NCBI RefSeq assembly: GCF_001013475.1
Contig: NZ_JZEF01000001.1
Coordinates: 597,472 to 661,471 of the forward strand
Direction: 5' to 3'
Length of the DNA stretch: 64,000 nt
From: Xanthomonas arboricola pv. juglandis
Lineage (GTDB): Bacteria > Pseudomonadota > Gammaproteobacteria > Xanthomonadales > Xanthomonadaceae
The position numbers were made by a program, and so were the translations under genes. Positions within the stretch are counted from its first letter, which is position 1. Each line of letters opens with the position of its first letter. Below are positions 54,001 through 61,573 of this stretch, one piece after another. The notes under the pieces were generated by a model, which was not told where the DNA came from, made no database searches, and saw only the letters and a program-made list of their open reading frames with translations.

Positions 54001-55437
54001 AACGGCAGCTGGAAGACCGTGCCAGGGCAGGTGCGCGATGCACCGTTCGCGCAAGGCAATCGCAACCGCATGCGCTTTCCGCCGATCCGTGCGCGTGCGC
54101 TGCGTGTGGTGGTGACCCATGCCGGCAGTGCGCGGACCGGCATCAAGGAAATTCAGGTCTTCGACAGCGGCTTGCCGGTGCCTGCAAGCGCCGGCAATGC
54201 GCCGCCGCAGGTGCAGGCGTGGCAGCTGGACGATCCCGGTTCCGATGGCAACGTGGTGGTGAATGGCCGCGTGGGCGACGACGGCTTGCCCACTGACGCG
54301 TTGCAAGTGCATTGGCAAACACACCACGCGCCCGACGGCGGCGAGGCACTGTTTGCAGATGCCGCCGCACTGCGCACGGCGGTGCGCTTTACCCGTGCAG
54401 GGCGCTACTCGCTGCGGTTGCTTGCCAACGATGGCGCGCTCGCCGGCCATGCCGATGTGCAGGTGGATGCGCCCGAATCGCCGGCGCTGCAGCAAGTGCC
54501 GTTGCAGGGCATGGCCACTGCCAGCGCCGAAGTCACCAGCGCGCATCACCGCGTGGAGGCGCTCAACGACGGCTTCATTCCCGCTGCGGGCAGTGTGCCT
54601 GGCAATACGCGTCGCTGGGGCAGTTATGGCCGCGCGCAGCCTGCATCGGTCTGGTTGCAGTACCGGTGGCCACGGCCGGTGCGGGTGTCGTCCAGCACGC
54701 TGTCGCTGTGGGACGACCAACCCGACGGCGGCGTCGCACCGCCCTCCAGCTGGACGCTGCAGTTCCTGCGCGACGGGCAATGGCACGACATCGTCGCCGA
54801 CGGTGGTTACCCGATTGCCGCCGTCGGCGCAGTGAGTACGGCACGCTTTGCGCCCATCGTGACAACCGGGCTGCGCGCCGTGCTGACGACCCAAACAACT
54901 GCGACCGGGCATGCGGCAGTCGGCGTTGACGAATGGCAGGTGCTGTCCGAGTTGCCCAAGCAGCTTGAGGCGATCGATCTGCGCACTGCGCCCGGGCAAC
55001 TGCCCACGCTGCCGCAGGAGGTTAGCGCGTTCTTCGCCGATGGCAGCGCGTTGCCGGTGGCAGTGCAGTGGGCGCAATTGCCAGCGGATCGCCTGAGCGG
55101 CGAGGGCGCAGTGGAATTGCAGGGGTTGGTCGAAGGCGTGCTTCCGGTCAAGGCCACGATCTGGGTGCGCGCAACGCCACCAGGGCAGATCAATACCGTG
55201 CAGCCGTTGCCGGTGGTGAGCACGCAAATGGGGCATGCACCCACGCTGCCGGGATTCGTCAGCGTGCAGTACAACGACGGCTCACGCGAACGGTTGCCGG
55301 TGCAATGGCCGGCGTTGGCACCTGCGCGCTACGCGCAACCCGGCGAGATCACGGTGACCGGCACGGCCCAGGGGCGTGCACCCACCGGGCAGGTGTCGGT
55401 TCCGCTCACGCTGCAGATCAAGGCCGCCACGCCATGA
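51043..55437 (+). CDS. Large multidomain glycoside hydrolase, GH121-like beta-L-arabinobiosidase candidate
   Basis: A 1464-residue exported protein (hydrophobic export segment at about 35-52). The catalytic part (about residues 320-820) is an (alpha/alpha)6 MGH1-like barrel: SLFYRWWVLRFNFLDANVPG, YDLNHNGLIEYDWATMTGNDADAVSFDW and DWKETNNYYPFSVGLMPK. A discoidin (F5/8 type C) domain follows at about 890-1040, an Ig/PKD-like segment, a second discoidin-like domain at about 1155-1305, and two bacterial Ig-like (Big_4) modules with FADGSALPVAVQW and YNDGSRERLPVQW. This layout resembles GH121 enzymes (HypBA2 type), which release arabinobiose from hydroxyproline-linked arabinans. Start GTG 51043 (GAGG upstream); ATG 51091 is possible. 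Its end overlaps the GH43 gene. Confidence 0.75.
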   Translation: MDLQLSKRLRLRRSGVMAFLYRYRRWLRATPRCGAAALFWLGAVLSVPSAIAKDMQDVPIVMTNAAIGEPRFRGLAHPVPDSGVAFAPGGQLARIYAADIAHGAGQAPGKDFWIDRMLAREGEGEGGGAGDDNTWLFTRGRAAYLADHQPAQPGFVGQVAYWHATDYDALLRIQSTQATQPVQWKEDATQRRQTPSYFSSVFEDASAGVRMRLVKYITEQNVAVASIALSSLDGAAHTLSVQALSPLAQHADGNELTGAFDAYNAITTVFARLSGDGFRVDGTRLLREVAVPATGESPAMKLQLGLLTHELPEARAEYTRIAEQSPQQAYQQHVSHYNRWWVDNLPYLDTPDENITKSLFYRWWVLRFNFLDANVPGNDYQFPVAIEGVLGYNNAIVLTTGVFLDDLKYLRDPLYAYGSWLSAGETAGGGKYTDNPGSPEHWSNSYAQYITASAWRSMQVHGGPAALAQKLARYGSGDVDGVLAAYDLNHNGLIEYDWATMTGNDADAVSFDWARQHGQIRMDRTESAYVYANAQAAAQAALLAGDTATAQRMQATAQRIRHAVVEVLWQDHSDSADSVGLHGDLLKHRQASGPRLPVDWKETNNYYPFSVGLMPKQGEPDYDPKYVRALRLFADAAQYPLFPFYTANQVDLQARSSGADAGSNNFSTINATVAFRLLGAALREYPSRYLSAQSYRKLLYWNAWAPYVDGDNRYPDQNEFWAKGSANDGGRIGYRSWIHHTQLGATNFSMIEDAMGLRPRSDDRIELYPIDIGWEHFAAEHLRYRDRDLSIVWDRTGTHYGGKVGRGYSVYLDGRLAFRVDRLAHVIYDPASGQVSAAPDAVNRNGVAQVLEAHPMQLASMSQVRFAATSRTAQILDKAGMDVALPTSASRNLAEGVHVTASFAAPGFPADAAVDGSTANTPFWGTVGSPSASDWIALELDKARQLDQLVVYFYRSSSPAGEQHGFPSGTCPGYVAPWVYVVQYQDNGSWKTVPGQVRDAPFAQGNRNRMRFPPIRARALRVVVTHAGSARTGIKEIQVFDSGLPVPASAGNAPPQVQAWQLDDPGSDGNVVVNGRVGDDGLPTDALQVHWQTHHAPDGGEALFADAAALRTAVRFTRAGRYSLRLLANDGALAGHADVQVDAPESPALQQVPLQGMATASAEVTSAHHRVEALNDGFIPAAGSVPGNTRRWGSYGRAQPASVWLQYRWPRPVRVSSSTLSLWDDQPDGGVAPPSSWTLQFLRDGQWHDIVADGGYPIAAVGAVSTARFAPIVTTGLRAVLTTQTTATGHAAVGVDEWQVLSELPKQLEAIDLRTAPGQLPTLPQEVSAFFADGSALPVAVQWAQLPADRLSGEGAVELQGLVEGVLPVKATIWVRATPPGQINTVQPLPVVSTQMGHAPTLPGFVSVQYNDGSRERLPVQWPALAPARYAQPGEITVTGTAQGRAPTGQVSVPLTLQIKAATP

Positions 55438-57020
55438 CGCGCCTGCTCACTCGCGTGGTTGCGCTTGCATGTGCGTTATCGCTGAGTGGTGTTCCAGCGT
55501 GTGCCGCAACGCCATCACAGGGCACGCAACTGCATGCGCCCGGCAACCCGATCCTGGCCGATGGCAGCACGTATTCCGCCGACCCGGCACCGCTGGTGGC
55601 CGATGGCAAGCTGTACATCCTGGCCGGGCGCGACACCGCTGCACCCAACCAAAATGCCTTCGTCATGCCCGGCTGGCAGTTGTTCGTCAGCAGCGACCCG
55701 GGCAGCGGGCAGTGGACGCATTACCGCGATGTACTGCGCCCGCAACAGGTGTTCGCCTGGGCCGAAAAACGCTACGCCTACGCATCGCAGATCGTGCAGG
55801 GGCCGGATGGGCGCTATTACCTGTATGCGCCGGTGCAGCAACGCAGCTCGCCCAATGAGGATCCATTCGCCATCGGCGTGGCGGTGGCCAACAGCCCGCT
55901 CGGCCCATGGACCGATGCGCATCCGCAAGGGCCGGTGGTGTCGCAATCGGTGCCCAACCGCAACGCCATCCAGAACATCGACCCGACCGTGCTGGTGGAC
56001 GACGACGGGCGCGTGTATCTGTACTGGGGCACCTTCGGCGCGTTGTATGGCGTGGAGCTGCAGCGCGACATGGTCAGCTTCAAGGGCACGCCGGTGCGCG
56101 TGGAGACGCTGGCCGGCTATTTCGAAGCGCCCTGGCTGTTCAAGCGCAACGGCAGCTATTACCTGGCGTATGCGGCCAACAACGCCGGCCGCGATTCCGC
56201 ATGTACGCCAACGCTCTACCATGCGTGTATCGCCTATGCCAGCGCGCCGACCGCGCTGGGCCCGTGGACGTATCGCGGCATCGTGCTGCCGCCGGTGTCT
56301 TCGACCACCTCGCATCCGGGTATCGTCGCCTTCAACCAGCAGTGGTATCTGGTCTATCACACTGCCGATGCGCAGGGCGGCGGGCATTTTCGCCGCAGCC
56401 TGGCGATCGACCGGCTGGAGTGGGACGACAGCACGCAACCGGCCAGCATCCGCACCGTCATACCTACCCGGCGCGTGCAGCCGCCCACATCGCCGCAGCG
56501 CAATCAGGCGCCTGCCGCCTATGCCACCGCTTCCAACGGCCCGGACATTCCGCTGCAGTACTGGATGGCCGCGCTCAACGACGGCATCGTCAAGGCCAAT
56601 CCGCTGCCGCCGCAACTATGGGGAAGCTGGACGCCTGACAATCCACCGCAGCAGTGGCTTCAATACAGCTGGTCGCAGCCGGTGACCTTGGACCGCACCC
56701 GCATCGTGTTCTGGGCCGATCAGCCGGCCGGTGCGCAGATTGGCGTGGCACCGCCGGCGCGTTGGCATCTGGAATTTCGACAAGGCGGGCAGTGGCATCC
56801 GGTGCAGCCGAGCGACAACTACGGCACGCGCGTTGATCGCTACGAAGCGGTGTCGTTCGCGCCGGTGACCACGCGTTGCATGCGTGTGGTGCTGGATGCC
56901 TCCGGCGCCGGAACCCGCCACGCCGCGTTGGCGGTGCAGGAATGGGAAGTGTTGGCGCCGCAGCCGCAGCGTCTGCCTGCAGCGAGCGTTGCCGACAGTA
57001 GACACTGCGATGCGCCTTGA
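55434..57020 (+). CDS. Secreted GH43 arabinofuranosidase-like enzyme with C-terminal discoidin-like domain
   Basis: The 528-residue precursor has a signal peptide (about 1-25) and a five-bladed GH43 propeller. The three catalytic acids are Asp50 in YSADPAPLV, Asp183 in QNIDPTVLVDD and Glu231 in GYFEAPWLFKR. A C-terminal beta-sandwich (about 365-515: ASNGPDIPLQYWMAALNDGIV ... VSFAPVTTRCMRVVLD) resembles the second discoidin-like domain of the preceding protein, including the EALNDGFI/AALNDGIV element, so the two may bind the same ligand. GH43 enzymes release arabinose or xylose; with a GH121-like partner an exo-alpha-L-arabinofuranosidase on extensin arabinans is likely (HypAA type). ATG overlaps the upstream stop. 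Confidence 0.87.
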   Translation: MTRLLTRVVALACALSLSGVPACAATPSQGTQLHAPGNPILADGSTYSADPAPLVADGKLYILAGRDTAAPNQNAFVMPGWQLFVSSDPGSGQWTHYRDVLRPQQVFAWAEKRYAYASQIVQGPDGRYYLYAPVQQRSSPNEDPFAIGVAVANSPLGPWTDAHPQGPVVSQSVPNRNAIQNIDPTVLVDDDGRVYLYWGTFGALYGVELQRDMVSFKGTPVRVETLAGYFEAPWLFKRNGSYYLAYAANNAGRDSACTPTLYHACIAYASAPTALGPWTYRGIVLPPVSSTTSHPGIVAFNQQWYLVYHTADAQGGGHFRRSLAIDRLEWDDSTQPASIRTVIPTRRVQPPTSPQRNQAPAAYATASNGPDIPLQYWMAALNDGIVKANPLPPQLWGSWTPDNPPQQWLQYSWSQPVTLDRTRIVFWADQPAGAQIGVAPPARWHLEFRQGGQWHPVQPSDNYGTRVDRYEAVSFAPVTTRCMRVVLDASGAGTRHAALAVQEWEVLAPQPQRLPAASVADSRHCDAP

Positions 57021-57213
57021 CGCGGCTGGAAAAAGCGCTGGCGCGCGCACGTCGGCTGGATGCTGGCGACGCTGCGCAAGCGTCGGCGTGCAGGCAGCCC
57101 AGTCAGGGAGTGCCCGAGTCGGGCAATCACCGCACTGCCACCAACCACGCTCTCCCATCTCGACCTGCATGACAGGCGCTGATCGTGACCACATTCCATT
57201 CCAGGAAAAACGC

Positions 57214-59559
57214 ATGAAGCCACCGCTGCATCCCACACCGACCTCTCGCTGGCACAGCATCGCAGCGGGGTGTCTGAGCATCGCGCTCTGCTCGTTTTCG
57301 GCAAGCGCAGTGGCGGCATCGGTAGTGCCCACGCCAACCCCGGCGCAGTACATGCAGGCGATGGGCTTGTCCGATCGCTACGCCTCCCTGGTCGACCACC
57401 AACCGACGGCGCCGGTGTGGATCGATGCAGGGCGCTTTCTGTATCGGCGCGGCGTTGCACGTGCCAATCAGGCGCCGGCCATCGAGTACCGCCTGGTGGA
57501 TGCCGCCAGTGGTCGCAATACGCTGGCCTTCGATCACGCGCGGCTGGCGGCGGCGTTGACGCAGGCCGGTGCGCAGGACGTCGATGCAGCGAATCTGGAG
57601 TTGGAACAGCCCGGTCTGGAACAGCAGCGCTTGCGCTTCCAATTGGCGCGCCTCGGTTGGCAATGCGATCTGGCGCGCTATCGCTGCGCGCATGTGCCGG
57701 AGCGCGATGTGCCGGCCGAATCGATGGACATGCGGTTGCCGCTCAAGCAGGGCGAGCGTGAGGCCATGGTATCGCCGGATGGTCGCTGGCGCGCCTGGGT
57801 GGAGCAGGCCAATCTGGTGATCGCCCCGGTGGGCGGCGGCGAGCGCAGCGTACTCAGTCGTGATGGAAGTGCGGGCGATTACTACGCGCTCGACAGCGTG
57901 GTGTGGTCGCCGGATTCGCAGCATCTGGCTGCGTACCGGGTCAAGGCGCCACCGCCGCGCATGGTCTATTACATCGAATCGGCACCGGCCGATCAGGTGC
58001 AGCCCAAGTTGCACCAACAGGTCTATCCCAAGCCCGGCGATGTATTGCCGGTGATGCAACCGGTGTTGTTCGACATCGCCACGCGCGCGGCGCATCCGGT
58101 GGCGATGACGTTGCTGCCCAATGCCTTCAGCTTGAGCGAGATGGTCTGGTGGAAGGACAGCCGCGGGTTGACCTTCGAATACAACGCACGCGGGCATCAG
58201 CTGTATCGGGTGATCGAAGTAGATGCACGCACGGCCGCCGCACGCACCCTGATCGAAGAAACCTCGCCCACCTTTATCGAATACTCCGACCTCAGCGGCG
58301 ATCATGAGACCGGCGGCAAGCATGCGCGGCGTGACCTGGCCGACGGCGCGCAACTCCTGTGGGCCTCCGAGCGCGATGGCTGGGAGCATGTGTATTTGTA
58401 CGACGGCCGCAGCGGGCAGGTGATCCGCCAGGTCACGCGTGGCGATTGGGTGGTGCGCAAGCTCGATTATCTCGATGAGGCCGCAGGGCAGTTGTACTTC
58501 ACCGCCTCCGGCATGCAGGCCGGCGAAGACCCGTATTACCGCCATGCCTATCGCATCGGCCTGGACGGCAGCGGGCTCACTGCATTGACGCCAATCGCCG
58601 CCGACCATCAGGTCAGTTATTCGCCGGATGGAAAGTGGTTGCTGGATCTTTATTCGCGTGTGGATCTGGGGCCGGTGCTGGAACTTCGGCGCAGCGCCGA
58701 TGGCGGCCTGGCACGCACGGTGGAGCGCACCGACCTGAGCCGCTTGCAGGCGGCCGGCTGGCAGCCGCCGTTGCCGTTTCATACCACCGGGCGCGATGGC
58801 AAGACCGAGATCTGGGGCGTGATCCAGCGCCCGCAGCAACAGGACCCGAAACAGCACTACCGCGTGATCGAAGACATCTACGCCGGCCCGCAAGGCTCGT
58901 TTGTGCCGAAGAGTTTCACCCCACGCGTCCCGGCGTTGACCGGGCTGGGCTTTGCGGTCGCGCAGATCGATGGCATGGGCACCAACAATCGCGCGCGCGC
59001 CTTCCACGACGTGGCCTGGCGCAATCTCAAGGACGCCGGCTTGCCGGATCGTATCGCCTGGCATACCGCCGCTGCCGCGCAGTACCCGTGGTACGACATC
59101 GGCGGCGGCGTCGGTGTGTATGGCACTTCTGCCGGCGGACAGAACGCATTGGCCGCGCTGCTGTTTCATCCGGAGTTCTATGTGGCGGGCGTGGCCAATT
59201 CCGGTTGCCACGACAACCGCATGGACAAGATCTGGTGGAACGAACAATGGATGGGCTGGCCGGTGGGGCCGTGGTACGCCGAATCGTCGAATGTGGAAAA
59301 CGCCGCACGTCTGCAAGGCCATCTGTTGCTGATCACCGGCGACATGGACATGAATGTCGACCCGGCCAGTACCTTCCAGGTCGCCGACCGCCTGATCAAG
59401 GCCGGCAAGGATTTCGATCTAGTGGTGGTGCCCGGCGGCGATCACGGTGCCGGCGGCGATTACGGCAAGCGCCGTCTGCTGGATTTCTTCGTGCGCTGGA
59501 TGCAGCGATCGCCAACGCCGGAGTGGAACCGTGTGTCGGCAGCGGTGCCGGCGCAATGA
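57214..59559 (+). CDS. Secreted S9 family prolyl-oligopeptidase-like peptidase, second copy
   Basis: The 781-residue precursor has a signal peptide (about 12-35), a DPP4-type beta-propeller (VVWSPDSQHLAAYRV ... LLWASERDGWEHVYLYD) and an alpha/beta-hydrolase domain with triad Ser639 in YGTSAGGQN, Asp712 in GDMDMNVD and His744 in GGDHGAG. It is a paralogue of the enzyme at 37605-39953; both keep PYYRxxY, FHDVAW-x-NL and DNRMDKI-x-WNEQWMGWPV. Cleavage next to proline in peptides is expected, possibly after removal of arabinose from hydroxyproline. ATG at 57214 follows AGGAAA at 57203-57208. Confidence 0.9.
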   Translation: MKPPLHPTPTSRWHSIAAGCLSIALCSFSASAVAASVVPTPTPAQYMQAMGLSDRYASLVDHQPTAPVWIDAGRFLYRRGVARANQAPAIEYRLVDAASGRNTLAFDHARLAAALTQAGAQDVDAANLELEQPGLEQQRLRFQLARLGWQCDLARYRCAHVPERDVPAESMDMRLPLKQGEREAMVSPDGRWRAWVEQANLVIAPVGGGERSVLSRDGSAGDYYALDSVVWSPDSQHLAAYRVKAPPPRMVYYIESAPADQVQPKLHQQVYPKPGDVLPVMQPVLFDIATRAAHPVAMTLLPNAFSLSEMVWWKDSRGLTFEYNARGHQLYRVIEVDARTAAARTLIEETSPTFIEYSDLSGDHETGGKHARRDLADGAQLLWASERDGWEHVYLYDGRSGQVIRQVTRGDWVVRKLDYLDEAAGQLYFTASGMQAGEDPYYRHAYRIGLDGSGLTALTPIAADHQVSYSPDGKWLLDLYSRVDLGPVLELRRSADGGLARTVERTDLSRLQAAGWQPPLPFHTTGRDGKTEIWGVIQRPQQQDPKQHYRVIEDIYAGPQGSFVPKSFTPRVPALTGLGFAVAQIDGMGTNNRARAFHDVAWRNLKDAGLPDRIAWHTAAAAQYPWYDIGGGVGVYGTSAGGQNALAALLFHPEFYVAGVANSGCHDNRMDKIWWNEQWMGWPVGPWYAESSNVENAARLQGHLLLITGDMDMNVDPASTFQVADRLIKAGKDFDLVVVPGGDHGAGGDYGKRRLLDFFVRWMQRSPTPEWNRVSAAVPAQ

Positions 59560-59740
59560 TGCAGCCCTTGCATGCCACGACCGACACCGCCTTGCTCCGG
59601 CGCGTCCACGCGTCGAGCATGCAAGGTTCCGCCGGCGGATGTGCAACGCGCGGCATTACCGGCATCGGTCCCAGGGTCGATGACGCATTTCGATCAGGTA
59701 AGCGCCCATCACGGTGCGCTTCGTACTGGAGAGCAAGCTG

Positions 59741-61507
59741 ATGGAAACATCGCACACCCGTGCGTCCCGATGGATGCTTGGCGCTGTCCTGGCTTCGTCC
59801 TTGCCAAGTCTGGCGTTGGCCGCAGAGACGGTGGGCTGCCAAAGCCTGTCGCAACGCTATCCCTGGGGCACCGCGCAGCCACTGCGCACCTGGACACCCA
59901 ACAACACCCAGGCCGATGCCGGAAAGCCGAACAATGCGGGTATCGCCCAGGGCCGGCCCTTCGATGCCAGGCTGGTCATCGCCGTTGGCGAGGCCTCCGC
60001 GCAGTCGTGGCGCACGGTCTTGCTGGAGTCCGCCGATGGCTGCCGCCGGCGCTACCAACTCAACTCCTTCGGCGATGGCGATCGCCGCTATGTCGCCACG
60101 GTGGCCCAGGCACACCCGTTGCGCAAGGATACGCGCAGCTATGCCACCGAGGCCGCAGCCGACACCGTCACGCCGGCGATGCTGGCAAACGGCTCGGCGA
60201 AGAAATACGAAACCCAGCATTTCGCGCTCTGGTACGGCGTCGACACCAGAGGCGAGAGCTACCGCGATGTGGCCAGCCGGGGAGTCGCCTGGAAGGATTT
60301 CGTGGCGCAAAGCGCCGCGTGGCTGGAACAGGTCTGGGAAATGAATGCACAGGTGCTCAATGCGCCGATGCCCTATGCCAACGCCGCCAAGCCCAAGCGC
60401 ATCAACGTGTACGTGTGCGCCACCGGTTTGCCCTATGTGGAAGGCGGCGATCTCACCGATTGCGGTGCCTCCGGCGGTCAGTCCATCGGCGCCACCGCCT
60501 GGGCGCTGGGCACTGGGTCATTTTCGATCGCGCATGAGTTCACCCATGTGATCCAGTACTACAGCGGCGGCTATCGCAACCTGCAAGCGGCGGGGTGGTT
60601 CTGGGAAACCAACGCCAACTGGAGCGCCTACCAGACCACGCGCATGGACGACCAATGGGTGTCGTATTACTACTCCAATCTGGAAAACGGCCCGTTCTTT
60701 CCGCAAAGCCGCTATGGCGCGCATCCCTTCCTGATGTATCTGGACGAGAACGATGCCACCCGGCCGTTGGTCTGGGACATGTGGTTGAAGAATCAGCGCA
60801 ATCCCGCAGGCGACACCCTGGAAATGCCGGTGCAGACGCTGGTGCGTCTGGGGCAGCAGGGCGGGCAGTTTCCGAACGGATACCGCTCGTTCGCAGAGAT
60901 GGTCGGGCGTTATGGCGCACGCCTGGCGGCGTTCGATTTCGCGAGCCAAAAAGCGATGCTCGATATCGGCAACGGCAATGCTGCCGGCAAGCGCTACGTG
61001 ACGCTCAAGCCGCTGTCCACGCGCGGCAATTACGCCTCGTCGCCGGAGCGCCCGTTGAATATCTACGGTACGCACGTGATTCCGCTGACGCCGGATGCCG
61101 CTGCCACGTCGATCGCGGTCAGCTTGAAGGGCAAGACCAATGCCGATCAGGCGTCGTGGCGGTTCACCGTGCTGGCCCTGGATGCGCAGTCGCATCCGCG
61201 CTATACGCCGCTGGCCGCAGTGGAAGGCACCGCCTCCGCCACCGTGACCTTTCCGCTGCAAGCCGGAAGCGGCACTACCTACTACCTGGTCGTGACCGCT
61301 ACGCCGTACCGCTATTCGGTGGTTCCCACCGGCGAAGAACAGTTGGCCGGCAAGACCGCAACGACCTTTCCCTACGAGGTCGGCATCCAGGGCGCAACGC
61401 CCTTGGTTGGCCCCGCGACGACCTGCTACGCCTACAAAGGGACCGACGGCCTGGATCGGAACTGGAACACCAACGGCCACAACTTCGAACCGCAACCCTG
61501 TCGATAA
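59741..61507 (+). CDS. Secreted zinc metalloprotease-like protein (HExxH)
   Basis: A 588-residue precursor with signal peptide (about 10-28, ending LALAAE). The zinc motif His265-Glu-Phe-Thr-His269 (IAHEFTHVIQYY) is followed about 25 residues on by WFWETNANW, where the Glu is a candidate third ligand, as in gluzincin-like families such as DUF6055. A C-terminal beta-rich region (about 440-588) may be a binding domain. It is probably an extracellular or periplasmic endopeptidase that could open plant wall proteins to the S9 and DUF885 enzymes (inference). ATG at 59741 is supported by GGAGAG at 59728-59733; the upstream GTG at 59714 is not preferred. Confidence 0.82.
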   Translation: METSHTRASRWMLGAVLASSLPSLALAAETVGCQSLSQRYPWGTAQPLRTWTPNNTQADAGKPNNAGIAQGRPFDARLVIAVGEASAQSWRTVLLESADGCRRRYQLNSFGDGDRRYVATVAQAHPLRKDTRSYATEAAADTVTPAMLANGSAKKYETQHFALWYGVDTRGESYRDVASRGVAWKDFVAQSAAWLEQVWEMNAQVLNAPMPYANAAKPKRINVYVCATGLPYVEGGDLTDCGASGGQSIGATAWALGTGSFSIAHEFTHVIQYYSGGYRNLQAAGWFWETNANWSAYQTTRMDDQWVSYYYSNLENGPFFPQSRYGAHPFLMYLDENDATRPLVWDMWLKNQRNPAGDTLEMPVQTLVRLGQQGGQFPNGYRSFAEMVGRYGARLAAFDFASQKAMLDIGNGNAAGKRYVTLKPLSTRGNYASSPERPLNIYGTHVIPLTPDAAATSIAVSLKGKTNADQASWRFTVLALDAQSHPRYTPLAAVEGTASATVTFPLQAGSGTTYYLVVTATPYRYSVVPTGEEQLAGKTATTFPYEVGIQGATPLVGPATTCYAYKGTDGLDRNWNTNGHNFEPQPCR

Positions 61508-61573
61508 GTTGACTTGCGCGCGTTCGCCGACGGCTGTGCGGATGCGCTGGTTTCGTCAATAGCGAGGTGGCCC

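Noticed and set aside
57127..59322. 731-codon minus-strand frame opposite the second S9 peptidase
   Set aside because: Composition is that of an antisense shadow; no recognisable motif, while the opposite strand encodes a full S9 enzyme.
59691..59728. Possible PIP box (TTCGA...TTCGT) upstream of the HExxH protease
   Set aside because: The two TTCG elements are about 26 bases apart, not the 15 needed for a HrpX-regulated PIP box.
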